Source: Vicia villosa (Eukaryota; Streptophyta; Magnoliopsida; Fabales; Fabaceae). Taken from it: 64,000 nucleotides of DNA. The DNA lies in NCBI RefSeq assembly GCF_029867415.1, contig NW_026704997.1:1240001-1304000 (forward strand). The letters run 5' to 3'. A program made the translations under genes and the position numbers. Positions 13,085 to 24,154 of the stretch are shown here, in pieces; positions within the stretch are counted from its first letter, which is position 1, and each line of letters opens with the position of its first letter. The notes under the pieces are model-generated. The model saw only the letters and a list, made by a program, of their open reading frames with translations, did not search any database and was not told the origin of the DNA.

Positions 13085-13693
13085 TGTTAGAGATTCAGGT
13101 ATGATAATCCTAGATAACTTCGAAGAATCGTGTTCGTACACTTTTCGAACAAAGTATTTCGACCCTATTCTTGCCTAGGTTCACGAAATCTTTGTGGGGA
13201 TAATTCTCGAAGAACAATCTGTTTCTGGCAAAAGAGAACTGATCAGGAATGTAGAGAGAAAGTATAGTTTTTTCGTTTCTCCAAAACCGAGGCCAAATGA
13301 CTCCTTATATCGGAGATCAATAACAGAAACCGAAAAGACACAACTGTTCAGAAAACGGTCATGTCGGTTGGGAAAGGGTTCAACTGTTCAAATTTTTTTT
13401 TTTCCGAATGGGGCGCTGCCCCGCACCCTACCCCCTGACGGGCTCTGCCCCTTGAACCCCGACAGGGCGCTGCCCCGCACCCCGCCAGGGGCTCTACCCC
13501 TTGGACTCCGGCGGGGCGCTGCCCCGCACCCTTGGAACCCCGTTTCAATTATTCGTATTCAATTACTCGTTTGGCTCAACGAGCATGCACTCCGCATTAC
13601 TCTAACTCGTTTCAAGCTTAACGCATAATTACATCGGCCTATAGTAAATCACATTACTACTAAAATACATTGATGATACTAAAATCACCAACA
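13085..13693 (-). repeat. 3' LTR of the copia element
   Basis: 609 bp, TG...CA. It contains a GC-rich tandem block (13405-13535) of GGGGCGCTGCCCCGCACCC / GGGCTCTGCCCCTTGGACC steps. The TATA-like motif seen in the other LTR has one substitution here. Open frames of 144 and 66 codons in the LTR are chance frames in the GC-rich part. Confidence 0.9.
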
Positions 13694-13708
13694 AACTCCC
13701 CCCATTTT

Positions 13709-14219
13709 AGTGTAATCCTTGATTTACTCACAGGTATAACGATCAAACAAATGCATAGACGAAAATGTCTTGCGATTGAATTTTCATCTTAGTACAAATA
13801 CACATTCCAAATACTCAAAAATCGGGGTGTCATATCGATTGAACCCGTCAATCCATTTGAACATCTGAAGATATAGTACACATATGTTTCTTACAATACT
13901 TTACTATTCATAATTGACACTTTACAAGCTATGTGTCCTTATCCATTAATAAGCATATAGGAAGCCAAGTCCAAGCTTCCTGAAGCGGCAAAACTTCATG
14001 CTCACATAGGTGATCCTTTTAATTTTGCACCTGCATTTGCAATTTTACAAAAGAACCATTAAGAAGATATACTTCAACCTAGCCATCACTTGCAGGTCTG
14101 AGCACATACCTTGGGAAGATAAACACAATTGCTCCAATCTCTAACTATGATCTTTCCACATTGAATTCTGCTTCTACCGTTGTATTAGAAGGGAATTGGG
14201 TATACCATAGCTAATAGAT
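13709..14219 (-). other. Untranslated region of the copia element between RNase H and the 3' LTR
   Basis: Between the pol stop and the polypurine tract (13694-13708). No frame and no recognised motif. Confidence 0.6.
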
Positions 14220-15722
14220 TTAAATGGACTTTAATCCCATCCCAATTACCGACTTCTTCACTAAGTCTCTAGCTAACCCCTTCGTCAAGTGGTCAGCTAA
14301 GTTTTGTTGCGACCGAACAAACTCAATAGATATCACCCCATTCATGATTAATTCCCTAATCATACTATGTCTAATACCCAAATGTCTAGACTTTCCATTG
14401 TATATTTGACTATAAGCTTTAGCCAGTGTGGCACTACTATCACAACGGATATAAATTGGTGATATCGGTTTAGGCCATATCAGAATCTCATATACCAAGT
14501 TCCTTAGCCATTCCGCTTCTTTACCAGCATCAACTAATGCTACAAACTCAAATTCCATTGTGGAACCAGTTATACATGTTTGCTTCTTAGAAGCCCATGA
14601 GATGGCACCTCCCCCAAGCAAGAACACCCGTCCACTTGTAGAGGATGAATCTTCAGCATTATTTATCCAATTAGCATCCGAATAAACCTCTAACACCGAA
14701 GGAAATCCCATATATGACAATCCATAATTCATAGTACCCTTCAAGTACTTGAATACCCTAGTTATCGCATGCCAATGATGTCTACTAGGATTACTAGTAA
14801 ATCTGCTCAACTTTCCAACCGCATAAGCAATATCCGGTCTAGTGCTAATCATAGCATACATCAAAAAGCCTATAGCTCTTGAGTATTCGAGTTGATCCAC
14901 AGGTTTACCAGTATTTGGCATAAGATTTTCTCCCGAATCCATGGGAGTACTTACTGGAGAACAACTTTCATAATTGAACTTCTTGAGTATTTTCTCAATG
15001 TAATGAGATTGCGTAATTATAATCCTCTTATTCTCCCGTTTAATCTTAATACCAAGAATAACGTCCGCTTCTCCCATATCCTTCATGGAGAACTTTGATG
15101 ACAAGAAATTCTTCGTTTTATCAACTTGATTTTGGCCGGTGCCAAAGATCAACATGTCATCAACATATAGACAAATGAAAACTCCTTTACCAGATGTATC
15201 AAATTTGCTATATACATATTTGTCAGCTTGGTTTAGAATGAAACCATTAGATAAAACAACCTCATCAAACTTTTGATGCCACTGCTTCGGAGCTTGTTTC
15301 AGCCCATACAACGACTTAACTAGCTTACACACTTTATGCTCATTACCAGGCATTACAAATCCTTCAGGTTGCTTCATATACACTTCTTCTTCCAAATCAC
15401 CATTCAGAAATGCTGTTTTGACATCCATTTGATGAATCACTAAATTATGAATAGCCGCCAAGGCAATCAACAATCTAATAGTAGTGATACGGGCAACTGG
15501 AGCATAGATATCGAAATAATCAATCCCTTCCTTTTGTCTGAAGCCTTGGATAACTAATCTAGCTTTAAACTTATCAATTGTACCATCGACTTTCATCTTC
15601 TTTTTGAAGATCCATTTGCAACCCAATGGTTTGCAACCTGGTGGTAAATCAGATAATACCCAAGTATTATTTTCCATGATAGAATCAATCTTTTCATCAA
15701 TTGCTTCTTTCCAAAAAAACAA
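14220..15722 (-). pseudogene. copia reverse transcriptase and RNase H, still open over 500 codons
   Basis: An uninterrupted frame covers RT ([20 protein letters not shown] at the start; [30 protein letters not shown]; the catalytic YVDDMLIFG near residue 180; [10 protein letters not shown]) and RNase H ([34 protein letters not shown]). It ends [14 protein letters not shown]. It is the best kept part of the element. Because it lacks its own start and sits behind several stops, it is not expressed as a Gag-Pol. Tnt1-like copia RT. Confidence 0.9.
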
Positions 15723-15726
15723 AATC

Positions 15727-16095
15727 TCAAGATTTCACAGCTTCATCATACGTTCTTGGATCCTCCTGTATACTATAGCAATAATAGTATTGAGTATCAA
15801 TCCGATCCTTTGATCCCTCAACTAAATATAGTTGAAAATCAGATCCATAAGATCTAGATTTTCTAGCTCTTTTGTTCCTACGGGGTTCAAGTGTCTCACT
15901 TGGCACATCATTTGAATGATCATCCCTTAGAGATTCATCTGAATTAGGTATAGAGACCTTTGGTCTAGGTATAGAAGAGAAACAATTCTCATCAAATATG
16001 GCATCTCTCGATTCTATAATCGTGTTAATAGAAATCGAGTCATTAGGTTCTATAACAAAATCTATAGGCCTTGGAGTGCTCAGCATATCCAACAA
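15727..16095 (-). pseudogene. copia integrase-RT linker, frameshifted
   Basis: In a different frame from both neighbours, this piece reads VIEPNDSI, IESRDAIFDEN, RRNKRARKSRSYGSDFQLYL and EEDPRTYDEA-like steps (here [13 protein letters not shown]). It is the normal linker just upstream of reverse transcriptase. It shows that one frameshift lies near 16060 and a stop near 15725. Confidence 0.75.
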
Positions 16096-16894
16096 AGATG
16101 CAAGCTACACCCTTTTCGCCTAAAGTTTTCCTTTTTGGGTCCGGGAGTCTAGCCACGGCCCTACAACCCCAAACACGTAGAAATGTTAAGTTGGGTCGTT
16201 TCTTATACCAAAGTTCATATGGGGTAGTCTTGTTCCTTTTATTAGGAACCCTATTTAACAAATAACAAGCCGTTAACATAGCTTCTCCCCAAAACCCTTC
16301 ACTCAAACCAGAGTAAGATAACATGGCATTCACCATTTCTTTAAGAACTCTATTTTTCCTTTCAGCCACACCATTTTGTTGAGGTGTATAAGGTGCCGTA
16401 GTCTCATGAATGATTCCTACGGATTGGAAAAATACAGGATCATAATATTCACCACCTCTATCTGTACGTAATGTTTTAATCAGCACATTCTGTTGCACTT
16501 CAACTTCAGTTTTATAAATTTTGAATTTATCTAAGGCTTCATCCTTAGCTTGCAACAAATAAACATGGCAGAATCTAGATGCATCCTCTATGAAAGTGAC
16601 AAAATATTTTTTATGCCCTAATGATGGAGTAGCATGCAAATCACATAAATTGCTATGTATCAACTCAAGAATGACAGATTTTCTTGTTATACTTTTAAAA
16701 GGTTGCCTAGTGATCTTTGTTAACATGCAAGTTTTACACTTTTCTACATTTTCATCAAAAACAGGAATTAAATCATCTTTAGACATTTCATGTATTCTTT
16801 TATAATGTACATGTCCTAGACGAGCATGCCATAACGAAAAATTGATCATTCGAAGAGGACATAAATACAGAACAAGAATCATTAGGAACTCCAT
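16043..16894 (-). pseudogene. copia integrase remnant, first catalytic Asp replaced
   Basis: Order: GAG-pre-integrase (LWHARLGHVHYKRIHEMSK), then the HHCC zinc region ending CKTCMLTK, then the rve core. The catalytic D-D-E residues would lie in IHSDLCD, RTDRGGEY and NGVAERKN. Here the first reads IHSNLCD, so Asp is replaced by Asn, while the other two are present. The piece ends in a frameshift near 16060, after GEKGVACIFVGYAEHSKAYR. Without the first Asp it could not join DNA ends. Confidence 0.85.
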
Positions 16895-17240
16895 TCAAAT
16901 TCATCATAAACATACCATTATTATAATATCCAAATCCTACAAACACACTAGACTTCGATAAAACATATTTATCGGATTCACACACTTGCTTGTATCCAAG
17001 CTTATTTAATACAGGACCATAAATTAGATTCTTACGTAATTTAGGAACATACAAAACATTACACAAAGTAATAGTTTTTCCAGAACTGAATTCTAGCACC
17101 ACGTTTCCTTTTCCTTCAACAGGAGCGAAATGATCATCTCCCATGTAGAGGACAGAACCATCTTCCACTGGGACAAGAGTCTTGAACTAGAAACGATCCT
17201 TGCAAACATGTGTTGTGGCACCAGAATCAATCCACCACGC
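16800..17240 (-). pseudogene. copia aspartic protease remnant
   Basis: The protease active site WWIDSGATTHVC is readable on the minus strand near 17236-17200 in a different frame from gag. A TAG follows shortly after it. The open part from 17168 continues VPVEDGSVLYMGDDHFAP and NVLYVPKLRKNLI, the usual copia protease body, up to the GAG-pre-integrase region. The enzyme would process Gag-Pol; this copy is broken by the stop and a frameshift near 16890. Confidence 0.8.
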
Positions 17241-18211
17241 GATAGCATCATCCTGCACATAAATGCTTCAGAATTTAGTGAAACCGAATGTTTAATCAAA
17301 CTATTCAAATCACGAATTGATTTCTGACCTTGGTTTTCGGATTGGTCCTTAGACCCTTTTCCTGAACCACTTGCATTCGCGTTGTCGTGCTTTTTGCCGA
17401 AACGACAATCCTTCTTGAAGTGACCTGTTTTGCCACACTTCCAGCATTCTAATTTTGGTTTCTTGTTAGCACCGAAACTGCCCTGTTTATTCTTGAAAGC
17501 ACGCTTCTTTCCTTTGTTTTTGTTATTATCATTCTTACCACCCTCTTCGACCATATTAACCGAGGGTCCAACAATTTCTTTGCCTTTTCCTTTGTCATCC
17601 TCCTGCGCTCTTAGAGATTCTTCTATGCGCAAGTGACTTCCAAGTTGGATCAAAGAGAGTTCGTCTTTTCCATGCTTCAGGTTGTGTTTGAAATCCTTCC
17701 ACAAAGGAGGCAACTTGTCTATGATGCTTGAGACAGATATTGTTTCATCCATCTTCAATCCGTGTTGTGTGAAATGTCCAAGAATTCTGAAGAGTTCATT
17801 GAATTGTTCCATGACAGACCTCGATTCAACCATTTTGTAATTGTTGAAATCGGTTACCAGGAACTTTTTACTGGATGAGTCCTCTGACATGTACTTGGAT
17901 TCGAGTCAATCCCACAATTCCTTTGCAGATTCCAGGTTTTGGTAAATATCAAATAAGGGATCAGACATACCGTTAAGAATGTGCCCTCTGCATATGTAGT
18001 CTTCGTTCTCCCACTTTGATCTGCGTCTCAGATTTTCAACCGTGTCATCCTCCACAAGTTTTGGAATCGGTGTAGACAGGACGTGCACCACCTTCAACGT
18101 TGTCAACATGAAATGCATCTTCTTCTGCCACCGCCTGAAGTCTTGTCCTTGAAACTTGTCCAATTTTCAAAAATTTGTAGTCATCTCCTTGATGGTGCTT
18201 TCTCCAGACAT
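17093..18211 (-). pseudogene. copia gag (nucleocapsid) remnant
   Basis: The reading starts MSGESTIKEMTTNF at 18211 and then meets a TGA. A second in-frame TGA lies at about 17905, after AKELWD. The rest (17890-17093) is open. It contains the UBN2-type gag core (SVMEQFNELFRILGHF, DKLPPLWKDFKHNLKH), a basic linker, and the zinc knuckle CWKCGKTGHFKKDC of CX2CX4HX4C form, which binds RNA in the particle. A frame change after QKSIRDLNSL leads into the protease. There are two nonsense changes and at least one frameshift, so no full Gag can be made. Confidence 0.85.
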
Positions 18212-18217
18212 GATTAT

Positions 18218-18790
18218 CAGAAACTTCGAAGAATCGTGTTCGTACACTTTCCGAACAAAGTATTTCGACCCTATTCTTGCCTGGGTTCACGGAATCTTTG
18301 TGGGGTAATTCTCGAAGAACAATCTGTTTCTGGCAAAAGAGAACTGATCAGGAATGTAGAGAGAAAGTATAGTTTTTCGTTTCTCCAAAACCCAGGCCAA
18401 ATGACTCCTTATATAGGAGATCAATAACAGAAACCGAAAAGACACAACTGTTCAAAAAACGGTCATGTCGGTTGGGAAAGGGTTCAACTGTTCAAAAAAA
18501 AAATTTCGAACGGGACGCTGCCCTGCACCCTGCCCGCTGACGGGCTCTGCCCCTTGGACCCCGCCAGGGGCTCTGCCCCTTGGACCCCGACGGGACGCTG
18601 CCCCGCACCCCGCCAGGGACTTCGCCCCTTGGAACCCCGTTTCAATTATTCGTATTCAATTACTCGTTTGGCTCGACGAGCGTGCACTCCGTACTACCCT
18701 AACTCGTTTCAAACTTAACGCATAATTGCATCGTCCTGTAGTAAATCACATTACTACTAAAATACATTGATGATACTAAAATCACCAACA
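18218..18790 (-). repeat. 5' LTR of the copia element, truncated at its inner end
   Basis: Matches 13120-13693 and ends in CA at the ATTAT duplication. On the minus strand CTATATAAGG (18409-18418) is a good TATA box. The inner ~35 bp of the LTR, the primer binding site and the leader are absent: the gag ATG lies only a few bases from the break. Confidence 0.85.
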
Positions 18791-18795
18791 ATTAT

Positions 18796-19009
18796 AGAGT
18801 GTTCAAAACCGAACCGGTCCAATAAAAAACCACAAAATAGAATCGAACCAAACTGAAACGACGAAAATTCGCATTTGGTTGGATTGACAAACTATAACGA
18901 AAGCAAGACTTTTTTCTCTCAAACATGCTAAAACTTTATTTCTAATTATCACTCTTAAATTGCTTCTCATGGATGTGATAAATTAAACTCTTCACAATGT
19001 CTGATAATT
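18796..19009. other. Short spacer upstream of BURP gene 1
   Basis: Contains an AACCGAACCGGTCC / AATCGAACCAAACTG patch resembling a common plant repeat. Nothing else is recognised. Homology with the second BURP locus starts at about 19010. Confidence 0.5.
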
Positions 19010-19299
19010 TTGTCCGAGCTGCCACCCATCTTCCTAGTACTCCTCTTAAATTATTCATTTTAAAAAGAAGACTCTTCTCGGGGAGAGAAAAGGGGATCAT
19101 ACACGTTAAAAATTTTAACTCTAATTTCAAATTCGTCTTTACAAACCATGTTGATGCAGTACTATGGATAAGATTGGACTTCACTAACTGTGCTATGTTA
19201 CACTATTCAATTCATGGCTTTCCTTGTATACCAAGCAAGCCATTATGATATATGTTATTAGATCTCTAATTGCGCCTTCTTTAAAGCCTCAATAGCGCC

Positions 19300-19306
19300 T
19301 ATAAAA
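19300..19306 (+). promoter_or_regulatory. TATA box of BURP gene 1
   Basis: TATAAAA preceded by AATAGCGCC, 44 bp before the start codon. The same AATAGCGCCTATAAAA context occurs before the second BURP gene at 60256. This predicts a very short 5' leader. Confidence 0.75.
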
Positions 19307-19349
19307 TGGTCAGTTATCTTCAAGTGAAACTCACTCACAACACTGAAAG

Positions 19350-20880
19350 ATGGCTCAGACAATAGCACTTCAGTTTCTTACTTTACTCCTTTTCTTCTTC
19401 ATGGTAATTAATTCAATTACATATTTAGTTTTTTCATCAACTTTAAATATTTATTTTGTTTTCTGTCCTATAATTTTTCTTTTGAATATAATCTTTAGCC
19501 AGATATAACTGTAGAGAAAATACATGCCCTAACATTTTTTTAATTAAAGTTCCATGCAGATGAGGCATGTTACCGTAATATTATACTAATAGTAATATAT
19601 ATTTGGCCAATTAATTGGGTCGCTAATATTCTGTTTGACATCATTTTTAGAATGGACAGGGCATCACTGCAAGAGACTTGAAGACAGAGTTACGAGATGT
19701 GGATTCCAATGAACAACCTTACATTACGCAGTACGGGCATACTAAACCAGATTATGCAGCTTCATATAATACTCATGATTCCAATGGACCTTACAAAACT
19801 TCCTACGGTAACCATGAAGCCGAGAAACCAGATTATAATAGCGGATATAGGACTCATACCTACCATTCCAATGAACCCTACAAAACTTCCTACGGTAATC
19901 ATGAAGCTAAGCAGCCAGATTATAATACCGGATATAGGACTCATACCGATGAATCCAATGGACCGTACAAAACATCCTACGGTAAACATGAAGCCAAACA
20001 ACCAGATTACATTACATCGTATAGGACCAACACCCATGAATCCAATAAACCTTATGTAACTGCCTATGGTAACCATGAAGCCAAACAAACAGATTACATT
20101 ACCTCCTATACCCTTGATCATAAAGGCCTCACTTCTCCAAACACAGAAGATCTAGAAGGGTCTGCATCTTCCAATATGGATCGCACAGAAGCTTTCAAGA
20201 CAGGATATTTCGATATCAATGATCTTTATGTTGGACATGTAATGACCCTCCAGTTTCCAGTCCAAGAGGTTTCTCCATACCTCTCAAAAAAAGAGGCTGA
20301 CACCATTCCTCTCTCAAAATCACAACTTCCAAGTGTTCTACAACTCTTCTCAATCCCTGAAGATTCTACTCAAGCTAAATCGATGATAAAAACACTTGAA
20401 AAGTGTGGAGGAGAAACCGTTACTGGAGAGACAAAGATCTGTGCCAATTCTCTAGAGTCCATGCTTGACTTTGTTGACACAATTTTTGGTTCAGACACCA
20501 AACATAGTATTCTCACTACAAGCATGTCAACACCTACAGCTGCCCCTCTACAGAAGTACACCATTTTGGAAGTATCACATGACATTCATACTCCCAAATG
20601 GGTAGCTTGTCATCCCCTACCTTATCCATATGCAATTCACTATTGCCATTACATAGCTACAGGGACTAAAGTGTTCAAAGTCACACTTGTTGGTGATGAG
20701 AATGGAGACAAAATGGAAGCTCTTGGAATTTGTCATTTGGATACATCTGAGTGGAACCCAGACCACATTATATTCAAGCGTCTTGGAATTAAGGCTGGGA
20801 AGAATACTCCAGTGTGTCACTTTTTTCCTGTAAACCATCTTATGTGGGTTCCTGTGGAGACTTCAAAAGCTGCCATGTGA
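19350..20880 (+). CDS. BURP-domain protein with Tyr-rich N-terminal repeats (short paralogue)
   Basis: Exons 19350-19403 and 19651-20880 (GT-AG intron of 247 bp) give 427 residues. Residues 1-25 (MAQTIALQFLTLLLFFFMNG…) are a signal peptide, so the protein enters the secretory path. Residues ~30-180 hold four units of about 29 residues of the form GPYKTSYGNHEAEKPDYNSGY plus a degenerate QPYITQYGHTKPDY unit. The BURP domain (~202-424) has all four CH motifs (C338H, C350H, C379H, C407H) in CHX10CHX27CHX26CH spacing. BURP proteins of the RD22/USP type act in the cell wall or seed; some BURP proteins are copper-dependent cyclases that crosslink Tyr or Trp in their own repeats. The frame is intact, AATAAA lies at 20908, and the intron position is the usual one just after the signal peptide. 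Exact subfamily (USP-like or RD22-like) not settled. Confidence 0.92.
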
Positions 20881-21260
20881 AGGGAGGTGAACTATCTAGA
20901 TATGTAAAATAAAGGTTGATCCACCTTACCAATCTGCAATAGCTATAGCATGCACGTTGGTGGTGAGTGATGACTGATGACCAATTTCCTAATTGTATGT
21001 TGTTTTGTTTGTTAGTTGCTTTATGTACAAGTAAATTAAATAATTAACGTGGTAGGATAAAATTGAGAATTGTTTTTACGTTAAAATATATTATGAACTA
21101 TCACTTCAAAAGAAGTAAAGAGACAAAGTACAAGATAATTGTAACCATAAAAGTACTAAAATGACCCATAAATATCAAAATTGGCAATACTAGCAATGAC
21201 AGAAAAAAGCCAGCAGCACTACCCAGCAACTACAAAATAGTAGCAACCCCAAACATGTAT

Positions 21261-21398
21261 AAATCTAGAAAAAACGTTTACTTCTAGCCTTATAGATGTT
21301 AATTCAAAATATCAACCAATGGAAAGTTAGTTGAAAGTTAGATGGTGAAGATGTTAATTCAGCAAATGTTCAAGCATGTATTACTCAAGAACAATCCT
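21261..21398. other. Short spacer after BURP gene 1
   Basis: No recognised feature between the end of homology with the second BURP locus and the CACTA element. Confidence 0.5.
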
Positions 21399-21789
21399 CA
21401 CTAGTGCAAAGAGAAGAATATAATTTTAAAATTTACACCAATGATATACTAAAAACGGATGTAAATAAAAAATGCGGTGGCAATTTTATAAATAGAATGT
21501 CATTTTAATTATCAGTATGTGACAAAAAACAACCTATTTTTTAAAAATAGGTGTAAATTAAAATTATTATTATAGTCAAGTCTCTATTATTCCCGTTAAA
21601 TTAAAAATGGTGAAAATTTATATGGGCTGATTTTTTTTTTTTTAATTATAAACTAAAATATTAATTCTAAACACATTAACAAACCACAATTTATTTTATT
21701 AAGTGTTAATTGTCTAATTAAGTGAATATTAATGGTGTAAATTTATTAGGTGAATATTAAATAAAATAACACAAACACATTAACAAATA

Positions 21790-22035
21790 AGGTTAAAGGT
21801 AGTACAGTGTCAGTGTAAACCAGTTTTACATCATCTTCCAATAGAATTATAACATTATGCCATGTTATATCAATATTTTTTAAATTAAAATTTAAAAGTG
21901 TGATTTAGTTGAATATATGTCCCTGATTGGTTGACAATGTAAAGTATTTTACAGTATCACTTCGTACTCTTTTTTCTATTAACAAAGAGGTTAAAGGTAG
22001 TGCTGTTAACTTGTTTTACACCATCATCCATCGAT
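21790..22035. mobile_element. MITE-like repeat inside the CACTA element
   Basis: GTACAGTGTCAGTGTAAACC near 21810 and its rough inverse around 21925-21975 (GATTGGTTGACAATGTAAAG…ACAGTATCACTT) look like the arms of a legume MITE. A second copy of its left part (GGTTAAAGGTAGTGCTG) follows at 21991. Boundaries are approximate. Confidence 0.4.
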
Positions 22036-22700
22036 CAAACCACTACCAAACCCATGATCATCATCTTTGAAAAGAGAAGCCATCTAAGCTTGAGTTCCCG
22101 AGGTGAAGTGCTTCAAATCAAACATTTAACCCCTGATGTTGGATTTGCATGGCTTTAAAACTAAATTTACTTTTCCTATCTCATGTGTTTTGATGTTTTG
22201 ATTTTGTAATTGAACTTTCTTATTGAGATTTTGTAGTGACCAGTAGTCTAATAGTCACTGAGCTATAATAAAAAGTGACCCTGTGATTTTGTATTGAAAC
22301 TGATTAGTTTTGTTCTCCACCAACGCATAGTTTTCTTGTTCTTTAGTGCTGCTTGTGTTTTAAGTTTGTGAATGATAGGTGATTTATCATTGTTTATGTT
22401 GTAATTTAATTGACTTGATAAGTTCAACTACAATAGATTATTATGTATACACATGTCCATGTGGAATTTATTCATAGATCTGGAAACTGAGTAGATACAT
22501 TCCTTTCAAGGGATTTTGCTGTTACTGAAACTCTTAAGTTGGCAGAAAAAAAATTGCTTTCTAAGTTCAAAAAAGTTAGATACAAGCATGAGGTTTGTCA
22601 ATTTTGATGGATGCCATTTCTAACTATATACAGTTTGAAATAAGAAAGAGTTTAGTGTTACTATTGATTTTTCTTATGTATTGTCATATTTTAGCAGTGA

Positions 22701-23415
22701 TGGCATTGGGGCATCAGAAGTCTTTGGCGCAAGTGTGTTGAAGACAACAAACATGAAGATTTAGTCTTGTATGCTACTAAAATCCTCATTTTCTTTAGCA
22801 TTTAACTTTACACATTTTCTTAACATTTTGACATTGCTCTATGATGCAGTTGTGTCAAATACGAGCTGCCTGTGAATGGTACAGATCATAATCAACATTT
22901 GCTATTTGGTGTAAACCTTCATGAGAAGGTAACATAATTGTATCTTAATTGCTAAACAAGTTTGTGATTAAGAAAAATGATTAGCTGATACAATAGAATT
23001 GGGTAAAAAATGGTTTAAGACATAACAGAATGACAGTAACTACTCTTGTTAAGTATTAATTTATTACAAAAAATTATTTGACTTGCATTCAATCTTTGAA
23101 AATAACTTAAATGAAACTGTTCTCTGGCACAAACATCATCAGCAATATCCTAATCATTTTGAAAGGAGCGGTTTATCAATTTTCTCTTTTTTCTTATACT
23201 TTGTATTTCTCTCACCATGTTAAAATCCAAAAATAGACCATTAGCAGTGGATTTTATGGAACAGTCCATGGTTTCATAATCAAGATAGTTGGAAAAGTTC
23301 AAACAGAGGCTAGTACTTCAAAGTTTCCACCTAATAGAATTTATTTTGGTGGAAGAAGTTCTTCACAAAGTGCACCTCCTGAATTCATTCACAAAGGTGG
23401 AGGCGTTGGATGAGG
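22701..23415 (+). pseudogene. Exon-like fragments of an unrecognised gene within the CACTA element
   Basis: Three short open stretches are separated by intron-like sequence: 22701-22770 (WRKCVEDNKHEDLVLY), about 22853-22928 (CVKYELPVNGTDHNQHLLFG), and 23236-23413 (TISSGFYGTVHGFIIKIVGK, then a Ser-rich tail ending FIHKGGGVG and a stop). The borders of the second resemble splice sites (AG before, GTAACA after). I do not recognise the source gene. CACTA elements often carry such captured exons, but the pieces could also be decayed transposon coding sequence. Confidence 0.4.
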
Positions 23416-23439
23416 TTCAGGTAAAGGAAAACCAGGAAG

Positions 23440-24130
23440 GATTAATCATGTAACTCTAAATATTTTACACCTGTGATAACAAAAATAGGGTGTAATATAC
23501 CATATTTTTATGTCCTATTTAAAGAAAATAGGGTGTAAATCTGTTGACATTCATAATAAGCATTATTTATTTTACACCCAATTTTTATCAAATAGGGTGG
23601 ATATTTGTTTGATTTAAATGTATATATGTAACAATTTACACTCGTTTTCTTGTAAAAAAGAGTGTAAAATATCATCTATTTACATCCACCTTTTATCAAA
23701 TGGGGCGTAAATTTGTTTGATTTAAATGTATATATATGTAACAATTTACACTGGTTTTCTCGTAAAAAAGGGTGTAAATGTAAATTTGTTGACATTCATA
23801 GTAAGCATTATTTATTTTACACTCGATTTTTATCAAATAGGGTGTATATTTGTTTGATTTAAATGTATACATGTAACAATTTACACTTGTTTTCTCGTAA
23901 AAAAGAGTGTAAAATATCATCTATTTACATCCAACTTTTATCAAATAGGGTGTAAATTTGTTTGATTTAAATGCATATATATGTAACAGTTTACACCGGT
24001 TTTCTCGTAAAAAAGGGTGTAAAATACCATCTATTACTATTTTTTTAAACGAGTGTAAATTTGTCAAATATTTCTCACCCGTTGAATTTACACCATCTAA
24101 TAACGGGTGTAAATTGTATAAAAACAGGTG
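23440..24130. repeat. Subterminal tandem repeats of the CACTA element
   Basis: About four to five units of roughly 130-250 bp, each with GGGTGTAAATTTGTTTGATT, TATATGTAACAATTTACACY and TTTTCTCGTAAAAAAGGGTG. The GTGTAAA/TTTACAC motif recurs in both orientations every few tens of bases, as expected of transposase binding sites in CACTA subterminal regions. Confidence 0.75.
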
Positions 24131-24154
24131 CAAATTACTCTTTTTGCACGAGTG

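Larger units (their letters stand above)
13085..18790 (-). mobile_element. Complete but decayed Ty1/copia retrotransposon
   Basis: A 5.7 kb element with LTRs at 13085-13693 (3' LTR) and about 18218-18790 (5' LTR), TG...CA ends, and the 5-bp target duplication ATTAT (13080-13084, 18791-18795). A polypurine tract (AAAATGGGGGGAGTT on the minus strand, 13694-13708) abuts the 3' LTR. The domain order PR-IN-RT-RH defines it as copia (Tnt1-like pol). It cannot move by itself: gag and pol carry several stops and frameshifts, the integrase has lost an active-site Asp, and the primer binding site with the 5' end of the leader is missing. Confidence 0.92.
19010..21260. repeat. Segmental duplication, copy 1 (BURP gene 1 with flanks)
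   Basis: From TGTCCGAGCTGCCA about 340 bp upstream of the gene to the GCAATACTAGCAATGAC / AGCAACCC block after it, the sequence aligns with 59925-62770. It covers promoter, both exons, the intron and 3' flank. The copies are about 41 kb apart in the same orientation, and transposons account for most of the DNA between them. Confidence 0.85.
21399..24154. mobile_element. CACTA (En/Spm) transposon, non-autonomous, with captured sequence
   Basis: The left end CACTAGTGCAAAGAGAAGAAT and the inverted right end CACTCGTGCAAAAAGAG pair over about 21 bp with mismatches. CACTA elements have such ends plus dense subterminal repeats. Here GTGTAAA and TTTACAC motifs are reiterated in the first ~200 bp and in a tandem array at the right end (23440-24130). 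A clear 3-bp target duplication is not visible (CCT left, ACC right). No transposase is recognised; exon-like pieces sit in the middle. Confidence 0.75.

Noticed and set aside
13194..13628. 144-codon frame in the copia LTR
   Set aside because: It lies within the GC-rich tandem block of the LTR. The equivalent frame in the other LTR is different and shorter.
23440..24130. Possible CRISPR-like spaced repeats
   Set aside because: The repeats are long, diverged and part of a CACTA subterminal array in a plant nuclear genome.
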